64,000 bases of DNA from the NCBI RefSeq assembly GCF_004355005.1, contig NZ_SMSJ01000012.1, positions 1-64,000 of the forward strand, in the 5' to 3' direction. Position 1 is the stretch's first letter. The number at the start of each line of letters is the position of its first letter. The notes below the pieces were generated by a model. The model was not told the origin of the DNA and searched no databases. It saw only the letters and a program-made list of their open reading frames with translations. This document shows positions 49,124 through 57,975 of the stretch, piece by piece. The translations under genes and the position numbers were made by a program. This stretch comes from Dankookia rubra (GTDB lineage: Bacteria > Pseudomonadota > Alphaproteobacteria > Acetobacterales > Acetobacteraceae).

Positions 49124-51136
49124 ATGACGAGGACGTTCGGGTTCAGGGCCGCGTTCCGGCGACTGTTGCTGGCCGCAGCGACGCTGCTGGCGATGGCTGC
49201 GCCCGCGCTGGCCCAGCGCTACGACCTGACGCTCGAGGAGCGCACGGTCAACATAAACGGCACCGACCGCCCGGCCGTCACCGTTAACGGCCAGTTCCCC
49301 GGGCCGCTGCTGCGCCTGCGCGAGGGCGATGAGGCGGTAATCCGGGTGACGAACCGACTGGACAAGGCCAGCAGCATCCACTGGCACGGCCTCATCCTGC
49401 CCGCGTCGATGGACGGCGCGCCCGGCTTCAGCACGGGCTTCGTGCGCGGCATTGCTCCGGGCGAAACCTTCGAGTACCGCTTCCCAGTCGTGCAGTCCGG
49501 CACCTACTGGTACCACGCGCACAACCTCGACCACGAGCAGCGCGGCCTTTACGCGCCAATCGTCATCGACAAGCGCGAGCCGGAGCCGTTCCGCTACGAC
49601 CGCGAGCATGTCGTCCAGCTCTCCGAGTGGACGGACGAGCGGCCCCTGCGGGTGCTCCAGAACCTCAAGCGCGACCCAGGCTACTACAACTGGAACCGGC
49701 GCACGCTAGTGGACCTGGTTCGCGACCTGGGCCGCGCGCCGGATGCCGATGCGCGCCGGGCCATCGTCCGGAACCGTATCGAGTGGGGCAACATGCGGAT
49801 GGACCCCACCGATATCGCCGACGTCACCGGCTCGACCTACCGCTACCTCGTTAACGGCTTCCGACCCGAGGTGCCCGCCACCCTGCTGTTCCGGCCGGGT
49901 GAGCGGGTGCGCCTGCGGCTCATCAACTCGGGTGCGATGACCTACTTCGATGTCCGCATTCCGGGCCTCAAAATGACCGTGGTGCAGGCGGACGGGAACA
50001 ACATCCAGCCCGTCGTCGTCGACGAGCTCCGCATCGCCGTCGCCGAGACCTACGACGTCATCGTTGAGCCGCGCGAGAACCGACAGTACCAGATCCTCGC
50101 CGAGACCATGGATCGCACCGGCTGGGCCAGGACCCGGCTGGCTACAAGCATGGACGCCCCGGTCGAAGCCTTGCCGCCGCACCGCCCACGGCCGGTGCTG
50201 ACCATGGCGGACATGATGATGAACCCGGGTCCCACCGGCCTTGACCGCGGCACCCCGGCGCCCGAGCAGGACCAGCCCGGCCACGTGGCGCCCATGGGCG
50301 GCATGGACCACGGTTCCATGCCGGGGATGGACTCCGGGCAGCCGGGCGGACAGGGCACCACCCCCGCATCGGACCATGCTGCCATGGGACACGGCGCCAT
50401 GGCCGGGATGCCGGGCATGAGCGGCGGCCAGGGTGCAGCTCCCGCGATGGACCACGCCGCCATGGGCCACGGCAACATGGCGATGGGCGCCATGGATCAC
50501 TCCGCGATGGGGCACGGCGCACCGCCGCGTGCTGGCGCGCAGGGGCCCGGCACCCCAGCCACGACCACGGCGGGCGGGATGGAGGCGCACGCCGGTCACG
50601 GCGGCATGGCGATGGCGGACCCCGTCATGCAGGACACGGGGGCGCCGCCCGGCGCCCGCGTACTGTCCTACCGCGACCTGCGCCCACTGCGCGCCGATCC
50701 CCAGTGGCGGCCCTACGACCGCATCATTGAGGTGCGGCTGACCGGGAACATGGAGCGCTACATCTGGTCGATGAACGGCAACGAGTTCTGGCGCGCCCAG
50801 CCCATCGTCGCCCGGCTCGGCGAGCGGCTCCGCATCAGGTTCACTAACGAGACCATGATGAACCACCCGATGCACCTGCACGGGATGTGGATGGTGCCGG
50901 ACCTCGGCAACGGCGCCTTCAACCCGCGCAAGCACGTGGTCAACATCAAGCCTGGCACCTCGCTCAACGTCGACGTCATCGTGGACGCCGAGGGCGACTG
51001 GGCCTTCCACTGCCACCTTCTCTATCACATGGAGTCCGGGATGATGCGGATCTTCCGCGTCACCCGCGACGGCACTCCAGTCGCGTCCGCGCAGCAGCCC
51101 GTGCAGGCTGCCATGCCCGCCGGTCACCGCCACTGA
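49124..51136 (+). CDS. Multicopper oxidase CopA/PcoA-type
   Basis: A 670-residue periplasmic oxidase from the ATG at 49124 (cggagg upstream) with an export signal (FRAAFRRLLLAAATLLAMAA). All four copper-ligand motifs are present: IHWHGLI, YWYHAHN, HPMHLHGMW and HCHLLYHMESGM (type 1 Cys, His and Met). Between domains 2 and 3 lies a Met/His-rich insert of about 130 residues with repeats such as MDHAAMGHGNMAMGAMDHSA. It oxidises Cu(I) and lowers its toxicity. The copB-like gene follows after 17 bases. The exported name copA is avoided here because the ATPase carries it. Confidence 0.92.
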   Translation: MTRTFGFRAAFRRLLLAAATLLAMAAPALAQRYDLTLEERTVNINGTDRPAVTVNGQFPGPLLRLREGDEAVIRVTNRLDKASSIHWHGLILPASMDGAPGFSTGFVRGIAPGETFEYRFPVVQSGTYWYHAHNLDHEQRGLYAPIVIDKREPEPFRYDREHVVQLSEWTDERPLRVLQNLKRDPGYYNWNRRTLVDLVRDLGRAPDADARRAIVRNRIEWGNMRMDPTDIADVTGSTYRYLVNGFRPEVPATLLFRPGERVRLRLINSGAMTYFDVRIPGLKMTVVQADGNNIQPVVVDELRIAVAETYDVIVEPRENRQYQILAETMDRTGWARTRLATSMDAPVEALPPHRPRPVLTMADMMMNPGPTGLDRGTPAPEQDQPGHVAPMGGMDHGSMPGMDSGQPGGQGTTPASDHAAMGHGAMAGMPGMSGGQGAAPAMDHAAMGHGNMAMGAMDHSAMGHGAPPRAGAQGPGTPATTTAGGMEAHAGHGGMAMADPVMQDTGAPPGARVLSYRDLRPLRADPQWRPYDRIIEVRLTGNMERYIWSMNGNEFWRAQPIVARLGERLRIRFTNETMMNHPMHLHGMWMVPDLGNGAFNPRKHVVNIKPGTSLNVDVIVDAEGDWAFHCHLLYHMESGMMRIFRVTRDGTPVASAQQPVQAAMPAGHRH

Positions 51137-51153
51137 TGCCGCGGGAGCGCAGC

Positions 51154-51993
51154 ATGACTTTCTCGATGTTCAAGGGCGTGGCGACTGGCCTAGTGGCCGC
51201 CGTGCTCTCCACCACCGCAGCCACGGCCCAGTCCGGCGCCGACCACTCCGTGCACGGGATAGCCGCTGCGAATCCTTCCGCAGTTCAGAGCGCCGGGGCA
51301 ACACCAGCGACCGGCGCCGAGGAGCACACGGGCCACTCGCCCATCTACTTCGGCGCCGTGCTGCTTGACCAGAACGAGATGCGCAGCAACGGCCGCGGCA
51401 GCCCGATCTACGCCTGGGAGGGCTCGGCCTTCTACGGTACCGACTACCACCGCGTCTGGGTCAACACCCGCGGCGAGACCAGCCGCGAGCGCGGCGGCCT
51501 CGAGCGGGCCGAGGCGCAGGTGCTCTACTCGCGCCTGGTCGGCTACTACTGGGACCTCCAGGCTGGCGTGCGCCAAGACTTCCGCATCGACCCGCGCGAG
51601 GGCACGCCTTCGCGGACATACGGCGTTTTCGGCCTTCAAGGATTGGCGCCAGGTTTCTTCGAGGTGCAGCTGCAAGGATTCGTCGGCGGCAATGGCGTAT
51701 TCCTTGCCCGTGCCGCAGCCTCTTACGACTTGCTCATCACCAACCGGCTCGTCCTCCAGCCCGAGGCGGAGCTGAACTTCTCGACTGGCTGGGACCGGGA
51801 CGCGCTCATCGCGCCCGGCATCTACCGCACCGAGGTCGGGCTGCGGCTGCGCTACGAGATCACTCGCGAGTTCGCGCCCTACATCGGCTACTCCTTCGAG
51901 AGCTTCAACGGCGGCGCGAGCGGGTTGAACCGGCGGCTGGGCCAGCAGCCCTCGCAGTCCACGGTCGTGGCGGGCATACGCCTGTTCTTCTGA
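51154..51993 (+). CDS. copB: CopB/PcoB-type outer-membrane copper resistance protein
   Basis: A 279-residue protein from the ATG at 51154 with a signal peptide (GVATGLVAAVLSTTAATA). After a short spacer with His (DHSVHGIAAAN, EEHTGHSP) comes the CopB beta-barrel: LLDQNEMRSNGRGSPIYAWE, RAEAQVLYSRLVGYYWDLQA, GVRQDF, ELNFSTGWDRD and a C-terminal Phe-Phe. Only a small Met/His head is present compared with classical CopB. It lies 17 bases after the oxidase, the usual pairing. Confidence 0.9.
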   Translation: MTFSMFKGVATGLVAAVLSTTAATAQSGADHSVHGIAAANPSAVQSAGATPATGAEEHTGHSPIYFGAVLLDQNEMRSNGRGSPIYAWEGSAFYGTDYHRVWVNTRGETSRERGGLERAEAQVLYSRLVGYYWDLQAGVRQDFRIDPREGTPSRTYGVFGLQGLAPGFFEVQLQGFVGGNGVFLARAAASYDLLITNRLVLQPEAELNFSTGWDRDALIAPGIYRTEVGLRLRYEITREFAPYIGYSFESFNGGASGLNRRLGQQPSQSTVVAGIRLFF

Positions 51994-52022
51994 CGCCCAG
52001 CCCAGGTTCCGGGGAAGCGCAA

Positions 52023-53279
52023 ATGACAAGGATGCCAAAGCATCCGGGAGAGGCCGCGCCGTCCCGCGGCAACGGGGCCGCGCTGCGCCGCTTGGCTTCC
52101 GGCGAGTGGCACCAGGCGCGCGGGGCTGGCCACGGCCCGCCCGGGCACGCCCCGAACGCCGCCGACCTCTCCCGCACCATCGAGATCGCCCGCGTTCTTC
52201 TCGTCATCGGCCTCGTCTTCCTGCATTACGGCGCCATCCCGCCCGGCTGGGTGTCGCCATTCCGGGGTGTTGACCCCGCCTCCCCGCACCGGGTCGCTTC
52301 CTTCGTCAACAGCGCCGTCCTGTTCTTCTTCTTCAGCGCGGTGCCGCTGCTGTCGACGATCTCGGGCTGGCTGTTCTTCCGTTTCGGCGAGGACCGTCCT
52401 TGGCCCGCGCTCCGGCGCCGCATGCGTGCCCGCGTGCGGTCCCTCTACGCGCCCCTGGTCGTCTGGAACACGATCTTCCTGCTGGCCCTGCTCGCGGTCC
52501 ATGCCACCGGGGAAGGTGCTTCGCTGACTCGGCAGATGAACATCGACCTCGGCCATGCGGATGCCATGGCTTACGTGAACGCGGTGCTGGCGCTGACGGA
52601 CCACCCGGTGGCTTTCCAGTTTTGGTTCGTGCGCGACCTCTTCCTCACCGTGCTGCTGAGTCCCCTGCTCTGGTTGTCGCTGCGCCAAGCGCCCTGGCTG
52701 GGCGCCCTCGTGCTCGGCGGGGCCTGGGTCATGGATTGGAACCTGGTCGTGTTCTTCCGGGCCGACGTGCCCTTCTTCTTCTACCTCGGCGCCCTTGCGC
52801 GGCTCCGTGGCTACCTGCCGATGCCGGGCCGAGGGGCGACGTCGGCGCTGGTTACCCTCTACGTCGCGCTGGTCCTTCTCCGGGTGTCCGCGCCGCTCCT
52901 GGTCGACGTGGACGCGCCGGGGACGGCTTGGTGGCTCGACTTCGCCACCCGCGCCATGAGGCCGGTGGGCGTGCTGGCCTGCTGGGGCGTTTGCCTGCGG
53001 ATCGCGGCGGCGTCCTGGAGCGGCACCGTCGCGCGCCACGGCAACTTCGCCTTCTTCCTGCACGCGACGCACTACCCGCTGATAGCGGCGGTGAAGCTCG
53101 TCCTTTGGCACCTACTGCCCTCGGAGACTGACGCGTGGCTGCTGGCGCATTACGCCGCGAGCGTGGCCGTGACCGTGCTGCTCTCCTTCGGCGCGGCGAA
53201 GTCGATCGCGGCCGCCTCGCCTGGCCTCTACACATTCCTCGCAGGCGGGCGTGACATTCGCGCGCCTTCTCGCGCCTAG
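52023..53279 (+). CDS. Membrane acyltransferase (acyltransferase 3 family)
   Basis: A 418-residue protein with about ten membrane segments. Family landmarks are the first segment with LLVIGLVFLHYG, FWFVRDLFLTVLLSPL, and a final block (FAFFLHATHYPLIAAVKLVL). Such enzymes move acetyl or other acyl groups onto surface sugars. Its place 29 bases after copB is unusual; it may modify the envelope in a way that limits metal entry, but that is inference. The N-terminal 45 residues are charged and cytoplasmic. Confidence 0.82.
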   Translation: MTRMPKHPGEAAPSRGNGAALRRLASGEWHQARGAGHGPPGHAPNAADLSRTIEIARVLLVIGLVFLHYGAIPPGWVSPFRGVDPASPHRVASFVNSAVLFFFFSAVPLLSTISGWLFFRFGEDRPWPALRRRMRARVRSLYAPLVVWNTIFLLALLAVHATGEGASLTRQMNIDLGHADAMAYVNAVLALTDHPVAFQFWFVRDLFLTVLLSPLLWLSLRQAPWLGALVLGGAWVMDWNLVVFFRADVPFFFYLGALARLRGYLPMPGRGATSALVTLYVALVLLRVSAPLLVDVDAPGTAWWLDFATRAMRPVGVLACWGVCLRIAAASWSGTVARHGNFAFFLHATHYPLIAAVKLVLWHLLPSETDAWLLAHYAASVAVTVLLSFGAAKSIAAASPGLYTFLAGGRDIRAPSRA

Positions 53280-53319
53280 TGGCAGGTCCTCGGGGGCTTG
53301 CGTCATAAACGGAGGATCA

Positions 53320-53511
53320 ATGCTAAAACGGACAGGACTTTTCCTTGCGGCGGCAACCCTGCTAGCCGCCTGCGCCACGACGCCCGCTGGAACGCAGCGG
53401 GCGACCTCGCCCACCTTCGCCACCGGCGAGGGCCTCAGTAGGCCACCGGGCGGGAACGGCGCGGCACCGGCGGTGGCCCCGGGCACAGCCTCGGAGCACC
53501 GGCAACACTGA
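53320..53511 (+). CDS. Small lipoprotein
   Basis: A 63-residue protein from the ATG at 53320 (ggagg 4 bases upstream). The signal ends in a lipobox (LAAATLLAAC); the mature part is short and Pro/Gly/Ala-rich (PTFATGEGLSRPPGGNG) ending EHRQH. No family recognised. It lies between the acyltransferase and DUF2933 genes on the same strand. Confidence 0.6.
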   Translation: MLKRTGLFLAAATLLAACATTPAGTQRATSPTFATGEGLSRPPGGNGAAPAVAPGTASEHRQH

Positions 53512-53581
53512 GCGGCTTTTTGATCCAGCGCAACGCGGCCACGGAAGGAGGCGCCTACCGTGCCATCGATGGAGGTCTGAG

Positions 53582-53815
53582 ATGCAAGAGCGGACGCAAA
53601 CACACTGGTGGCGGAGCAAGGGCGGCATCGCCCTGATCGGGTTCAGCCTCGTCGCCGCCTTCTACGTCCTGCGCGAGCACTACGCGCATGCGCTCGGCGC
53701 CTTACCATACATGCTCCTGCTGGCCTGCCCGCTGATGCACCTGTTCATGCACCATGGGCACCACGACCACGCTGCGGGTTCGGCGGAGCGGCCGGAAGCG
53801 CCCACTGGCCGGTGA
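53582..53815 (+). CDS. DUF2933 membrane protein
   Basis: A 77-residue protein with a single or hairpin membrane region (GIALIGFSLVAAFYVLREHY, PYMLLLACPLMHLFMHHGHH). The ending CPLMHLFMHHGHHDH is the DUF2933 signature, common in copper islands, with possible Cu ligands. Its stop overlaps the GTG start of the next gene (GTGA). Confidence 0.88.
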   Translation: MQERTQTHWWRSKGGIALIGFSLVAAFYVLREHYAHALGALPYMLLLACPLMHLFMHHGHHDHAAGSAERPEAPTGR

Positions 53816-54282
53816 CAGCGGACGGGCACTGTCTCGGGACACCAGACTGGGTCACGGCGCTCCGGCGTCACCTGGGCGCGGTCGCCGTCGGGAACTTCGC
53901 CTGGGAGTTCGCGCACCTGCCGCTCTACACGCTCTGGCGGACCGGCACACCGGGCGAGATTGCCTTCGCGGCCCTGCACTGCACCCTGGGCGACGTTCTC
54001 ATCGCGGCATGCTCGCTCGTCGCTGCCTTGCTGTTCCTCGGCGCGCCGGAGTGGCCGCGGCGCCGCTTCGCACCAGTCGCCGCTGCGGCTGTCGCCATCG
54101 GCCTCGGCTACACAGTCTACAGCGAGGCCGCGAACCTTGCCCGCGGAACCTGGGCTTACTCGGAGCTGATGCCGACGCTGCCATGGTTGGGGACCGGCCT
54201 CTCCCCGTTGGTTCAGTGGCTGCTTATTCCGACAGCGTCGCTGGCCTGGGCCTGTCGGCGGCGTAGGCGCCGGATGCCTTGA
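53812..54282 (+). CDS. Small multi-pass membrane protein after the DUF2933 gene
   Basis: From the GTG at 53812, coupled to the DUF2933 stop by a 4-base overlap, the product is 156 residues with about four membrane segments: WEFAHLPLYTLWRTGTPGEI, DVLIAACSLVAALLFLGAPE, AAAVAIGLGYTVYSEAANLA and WLLIPTASLAWACRR. No named domain is recognised; proteins of this look often accompany copper genes. The minus-strand copD stop is immediately adjacent (54283), so the two genes meet end to end. Confidence 0.7.
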   Translation: MTADGHCLGTPDWVTALRRHLGAVAVGNFAWEFAHLPLYTLWRTGTPGEIAFAALHCTLGDVLIAACSLVAALLFLGAPEWPRRRFAPVAAAAVAIGLGYTVYSEAANLARGTWAYSELMPTLPWLGTGLSPLVQWLLIPTASLAWACRRRRRRMP

Positions 54283-55182
54283 TCAGTGCATCCGGTGCGC
54301 AAGGCCGGGTGGCGAGGTCGAGACCATTTCGGCGGCCGCGTAGAGCACCAGTAGGGCGACTACCGCCTCGAGGGCGACCGAGCGGGCCAGCCTGGCCCCC
54401 GCGCCCGGCGCACGTGCCGCCAGCGCCGGTGTCAGCCGGAAGCGGTGCCAGGCCGCGAAGCCGAGCAGGACCGCTACGAAGGCAACCTTGGCCATGAGCG
54501 CCCAGCCGTACCAGGAGCCGAGGAGCTGCCCGAGGTCGCCGACGATCCACCAGGCGAGCACGAGGCCCGCCGCCACCAGCATCGGCACGGCGACCGCTGC
54601 GATGCGGGCCCAGTCCTCGACGAGGCGGGCCGCGTGCGGGCCGTCCCGCCTCGAAACCCAAGCGAGCGGCGGCAGGCTGCCGATCCAGTAGGCGGCTACA
54701 ACGAGGTGGACCAGCAGCAGGCCCGCCAGCAGCGGCCGCGGCACGAGCGACGTCGTGTGCCCGAGGAAGGCGTAGCTGGCGCAGACGAGGACGCCACCGG
54801 CGGCGGCCAGGGGCGCCCAGCGCGGGCCAAGGGCGAGCGAGGCGACGAGGAGCATGCCGAGCCCGCCCAGCCCGTAGGAGGCCCCGGCCGGGGACATGAG
54901 CACAATGCTCCAGCCATCCGGATCTGTCAGGGTGTCGCCGCCCATCAGGACGCCCACATGGGCGGTCAGGGCACCAAGGGCGGCCGCGATGGCGAGCAAG
55001 CTGGCGCCGGTGGCCCAGTGCCGCAGCCGCCGGGCGTCGCCCTCGTCCAGCCGGGCGCCGAACAGGAGCGCGAAGAAGGCGAGGCCCGCGCCGCCCAGGC
55101 TGCCAGCGTAGTAGGCGGCACGCAACACGACTGCGGCGGCGCCGTAGCCCAGCTCGCCGCCCTGGAGCAGGGCCAGGATCAC
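54283..55182 (-). CDS. copD: CopD-family copper transport membrane protein
   Basis: A 299-residue protein from the GTG at 55182, overlapping the copC stop (GTGA). It has about eight membrane segments with conserved His (SYAFLGHTTSLVPRPL, LLVHLVVAAYWIGSLPPLAW, AWHRFRLTPALAAR). CopD passes copper across the inner membrane from CopC, often inward in support of cuproenzymes. Full length for the short form of the family. Confidence 0.88.
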   Translation of the reverse strand: MILALLQGGELGYGAAAVVLRAAYYAGSLGGAGLAFFALLFGARLDEGDARRLRHWATGASLLAIAAALGALTAHVGVLMGGDTLTDPDGWSIVLMSPAGASYGLGGLGMLLVASLALGPRWAPLAAAGGVLVCASYAFLGHTTSLVPRPLLAGLLLVHLVVAAYWIGSLPPLAWVSRRDGPHAARLVEDWARIAAVAVPMLVAAGLVLAWWIVGDLGQLLGSWYGWALMAKVAFVAVLLGFAAWHRFRLTPALAARAPGAGARLARSVALEAVVALLVLYAAAEMVSTSPPGLAHRMH

Positions 55183-55565
55183 CGGGCGGCGCGCTCGACC
55201 CGGAAGCCCACCGTGCCGCCGCCGACATGGCCGTCGGCCGAGGCGCCGCGCCACTCGACCCGGTAGGCGCCGGGCGGCAGCGTCTCCTGCACGGTCGCCC
55301 GCACCTCCGCGACGGCGGCGCCGCGCTCGCCCTCGCGGGTCAGCTTCCTCTCGCGCCCCGCCTCGTCCAGCAGCTTCAGTGTCATCACCCGCACCGGCAT
55401 CGCGAACATCAGCGAGACGGCGGGCGGGGAGCTGCGGAGCACCGCGCCGTCAGCGGGCTCTGCGTGGTGGAGCTCGGAGTGCGCCAGGGCCGGACCCGCC
55501 GCGGCCAGGCCAAGGGTCATGGCGGCGGCCACGAGGGAGCGGCGCCGGGAAAGCGAAGTGGTCAT
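55179..55565 (-). CDS. copC: CopC periplasmic copper-binding protein
   Basis: A 128-residue protein from the ATG at 55565: signal peptide SLVAAAMTLGLAAAGPALA followed by mature HSELHHAEPADGAVLRSSPP. The N-terminal His and later DGHVGGGTVGF are the Cu(II) ligand positions of CopC. There is no Met-rich loop, so it is probably a Cu(II)-only form. It is coupled to copD. Confidence 0.9.
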   Translation of the reverse strand: MTTSLSRRRSLVAAAMTLGLAAAGPALAHSELHHAEPADGAVLRSSPPAVSLMFAMPVRVMTLKLLDEAGRERKLTREGERGAAVAEVRATVQETLPPGAYRVEWRGASADGHVGGGTVGFRVERAAR

Positions 55566-55753
55566 GTCCAACCTCGGGTTTGTGTGCGGCACGGTGCCGG
55601 GCGACCCGGCCCGGAGCTTGGGTGGATCCCATCGCACGTGCGCGGGGCGGCGCGGAACCGTCCGGGCGGCGCCAGCAATCATTCGAAATCTGGGAGAGGG
55701 AGAGGTGTCGGAGGTGGCCCGGCGGCGGGTGGAGCCGCCGCCGGGCCGGTCAC

Positions 55754-56695
55754 TCAGTGCCCGTGGCGCGCGTGGCCGCCCTGCCTCTGCGGCGCGGGAG
55801 CGGCGCCGTGACCGGCGGACGCGGCAGGCCGTGCGGTGGGCGCCGTGGCCGTCGCGTCATGGCCAGCGTGGGGGTCGGCGGCCGACACCTGCATAGACGC
55901 GGCGGCGCCGTGCCTGGCATGCGACATGCCCTCCATACCGTGGACCATGGAGGCGGGCACCTGCACGGCATCGGCATTGCCCGCGTAGGCGGTGATGGCG
56001 CGCCGCATCAGCGCGATCTCCTGGGTCTGGTCGGTGACGATGTCGACGTTCAGCAAGCCGAGGAAGGTGTTCCGGCCGTTCCGGTCTGCCTGGTAGGCGC
56101 GCGCCATGTCGAGCGCCCCCTGGTGGTGGATAGTCATGGCCTTGGCGAACTGCACGTCGCGCTCGGTGACCTGCGCGCCCTCCGAGAACACCGGCGCGAG
56201 GGGGCCGGGAATCGGGTACTTCATGAAGCGATCGCGCTGCCCCAACCCCTCCGTCGCGGCTGGCTGGACCGCGAGCCGGGCAAAGCCGAGGTTCACCACC
56301 CGAGCGGGCCGGTCGAGGTTCCGCGCCACCTCGTCCAGCAGGCTGATCTCGAACTTCTGGTTGTGGACGATGGCCTGCGCCAGCTCCCTAAGTGCCGGGC
56401 TGCTGGCGTTCGGGTCGGCCAGGTACTCCTCGGACATCGAGAGCGCGCCCGCGTGGTGCGCCCGCATGCCGGTCACGTAGTCCCGGTCGGCCTTGACCGC
56501 GGCCGCGAGGGCCTCCGGGGACATGACGGAGTAGGAGGTCGTGGTCACGGGCGAGGTGCCCGGCTCGTACTGCTCGCCCACCATCGCCCGGGCGGGCGAA
56601 CCGACCGTCAGGAGCGCCGTGGCGGCGACCGCGGCGGCCAGGGTCAGGCGGAGCGGGAGGCGCTTGCTGGCGCGGATCTGGTTCGTCGAAGACAT
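55754..56695 (-). CDS. Exported DUF305-type protein with His-rich tail
   Basis: A 313-residue protein from the ATG at 56695 with a signal peptide (LRLTLAAAVAATALLTVGSP). It carries two helical DUF305-like modules, each with an HH pair: MRAHHAGALSMSEEYL and AMTIHHQGALDMARAY. The C-terminal 70 residues are rich in His, Ala and Met (HGMEGMSHARHGAAASM, GGHARHGH). DUF305 proteins are common in copper islands and are presumed metal binders in the periplasm. Confidence 0.85.
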   Translation of the reverse strand: MSSTNQIRASKRLPLRLTLAAAVAATALLTVGSPARAMVGEQYEPGTSPVTTTSYSVMSPEALAAAVKADRDYVTGMRAHHAGALSMSEEYLADPNASSPALRELAQAIVHNQKFEISLLDEVARNLDRPARVVNLGFARLAVQPAATEGLGQRDRFMKYPIPGPLAPVFSEGAQVTERDVQFAKAMTIHHQGALDMARAYQADRNGRNTFLGLLNVDIVTDQTQEIALMRRAITAYAGNADAVQVPASMVHGMEGMSHARHGAAASMQVSAADPHAGHDATATAPTARPAASAGHGAAPAPQRQGGHARHGH

Positions 56696-56848
56696 GTGCT
56701 TGGTCCTGTTGCTTTCCCCGCGACCGCGTGCGTCTGGCAACGCCGGTCGCGGCGCCCCCGGAGGGGCCGTGATTCCTAGGTTTCGGCATGGTGGCGCGCC
56801 GGGGCGACTCTCGTCGCCGGTCGGCACGACCGGACGCGCTGGCGCCAG

Positions 56849-57277
56849 TCAGGCCACCTGTCGAGGAGGCGGGAGCGACGGGGGCACCTCGGTGCCGAAC
56901 CGCGCGTGCGCCGGGGCGAGGTAGCGGATAGTGGCGCCGGAGGACGGCTGCGGACCGGCGTGCGCGGGCGGGAGGGCGCCGACGGCGGACGGGCACTGGA
57001 CTGCGACGCAGCAGGGCAGGCTCGGCTCGCCGCCGGAGTTGCCGCATGGCTGGCCCGGCTCTCTGGCGGAAACGGACGTGTGTCCCGAAGTGGCGTGCAC
57101 GGGCGCCGCCTCCATCAGCTTGGCGGCGTCGCTATGTGCGACGCACTGCTCGGCGGCAGGCTGCTGGATGGGCATGGCCGCCGAGGCGTGCCGCATGGCG
57201 GGACCCGGCAATGCGAGCAGGACCAGTGCGAGCAAGCCCGCGACGACCCTTCTAAATGTGCCCGTGCCCCTCGGCAT
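56849..57277 (-). CDS. Small exported Cys/His protein
   Basis: A 142-residue protein with a hydrophobic export segment (VVAGLLALVLLALPGPA). The mature part has Cys and His (EQCVAHSDAAKLMEAAPVHA, then GQPCGNSGGEPSLPCCVAVQ, C) suited to metal binding. The family is not recognised; it resembles the small exported protein before czcCBA (27437-27808) in style. It is co-directional with the DUF305 gene and located just after the cueR-like gene. Confidence 0.5.
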   Translation of the reverse strand: MPRGTGTFRRVVAGLLALVLLALPGPAMRHASAAMPIQQPAAEQCVAHSDAAKLMEAAPVHATSGHTSVSAREPGQPCGNSGGEPSLPCCVAVQCPSAVGALPPAHAGPQPSSGATIRYLAPAHARFGTEVPPSLPPPRQVA

Positions 57278-57322
57278 CCCTGGAATCCTTGCCCTCGGTT
57301 GATCTTACGCGGTGCCGTTAAC

Positions 57323-57805
57323 CTAGTCCGCGTGGCACTCGGCCGGGAGCCCAGCGGCAGCGCCTTTCCCGCGGGGGACATCCTTTGTCACGGTGCCCCG
57401 GTGCTCTGGCGAGCGACCGCCGCCCTCAAGATCGTGCAGGATGGGGCAGTCGGGTCGGTGGTCGCCGTGGCAGGCATCGGCCAGCTCCTGCAGGGTGTCC
57501 CGCATGGCGGTGAGTTCGAGGATCTTGGCGTCGAGCTCGGCCACGTGCTCCGTGGCGACACGCTTGACGTCGGCGCTCGACCGCTCCCGGTCCTGCCATA
57601 AGCCGACCAGCAACTTGATGCGCTCGATGGACAGGCCGAGATCGCGGGCCCGCCGGATGAAGCGAAGCGTGTTCACGTCCTTGGTCGAGTAAACCCGATA
57701 GCCCGCCCCGGTCCGCGCCGCCTTCGGCAGAAGGCCGATCTCCTCATAGTAGCGGAGCATCTTGGCCGACACGCCCGAGGCCGCCGACGCCTGCCCGATG
57801 TTCAT
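57323..57805 (-). CDS. cueR: CueR/HmrR-type copper-responsive MerR regulator
   Basis: A 160-residue activator from the ATG at 57805. The DNA-binding part reads MNIGQASAASGVSAKMLRYY, then GAGYRVYSTKDV. The copper loop is CHGDHRPDCPIL, with the two cysteines eight positions apart as in CueR/HmrR. The last 30 residues are a variable tail. It activates promoters with 19-base spacers; such sites lie just upstream of itself (57850), of copZ (57916) and of the copper ATPase (47166). Confidence 0.92.
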   Translation of the reverse strand: MNIGQASAASGVSAKMLRYYEEIGLLPKAARTGAGYRVYSTKDVNTLRFIRRARDLGLSIERIKLLVGLWQDRERSSADVKRVATEHVAELDAKILELTAMRDTLQELADACHGDHRPDCPILHDLEGGGRSPEHRGTVTKDVPRGKGAAAGLPAECHAD

Positions 57806-57849
57806 GCCTGCCTCCGTTCTCGACCGCCACAAAGCTGCGTCTGGTGGCC

Positions 57850-57880
57850 AAGATGGGGATTCCCATGGTGGGAAGGTCAA
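57850..57880 (-). promoter_or_regulatory. CueR-type promoter of the cueR-like gene
   Basis: On the minus strand: -35 TTGACC (57875-57880), 19-base spacer with TTCCCACCATGGGAA, -10 CATCTT (57850-57855). It lies 45 bases before the regulator gene, indicating autoregulation. Confidence 0.85.
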
Positions 57881-57915
57881 GGCCATTCTGACACCAGCTT
57901 GGCCTCAAACGGACC

Positions 57916-57946
57916 TTGACCCTCCCATGGTGGGAAGCCCCATTTG
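57916..57946 (+). promoter_or_regulatory. CueR-type promoter of the copper chaperone gene
   Basis: -35 TTGACC (57916-57921), 19-base spacer with CCTCCCATGGTGGGAAGC, -10 CATTTG (57941-57946). It is divergent from and 35 bases away from the promoter of the regulator itself, so both may be co-regulated. Confidence 0.85.
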
Positions 57947-57975
57947 GAGAGCCTCCCCGAATTCAGGAGGTCGGC

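Noticed and set aside
49706-51133. A 475-codon open frame opposite the multicopper oxidase
   Set aside because: His/Gly-rich only because it mirrors the Met/His-rich oxidase insert; the oxidase has all copper motifs.
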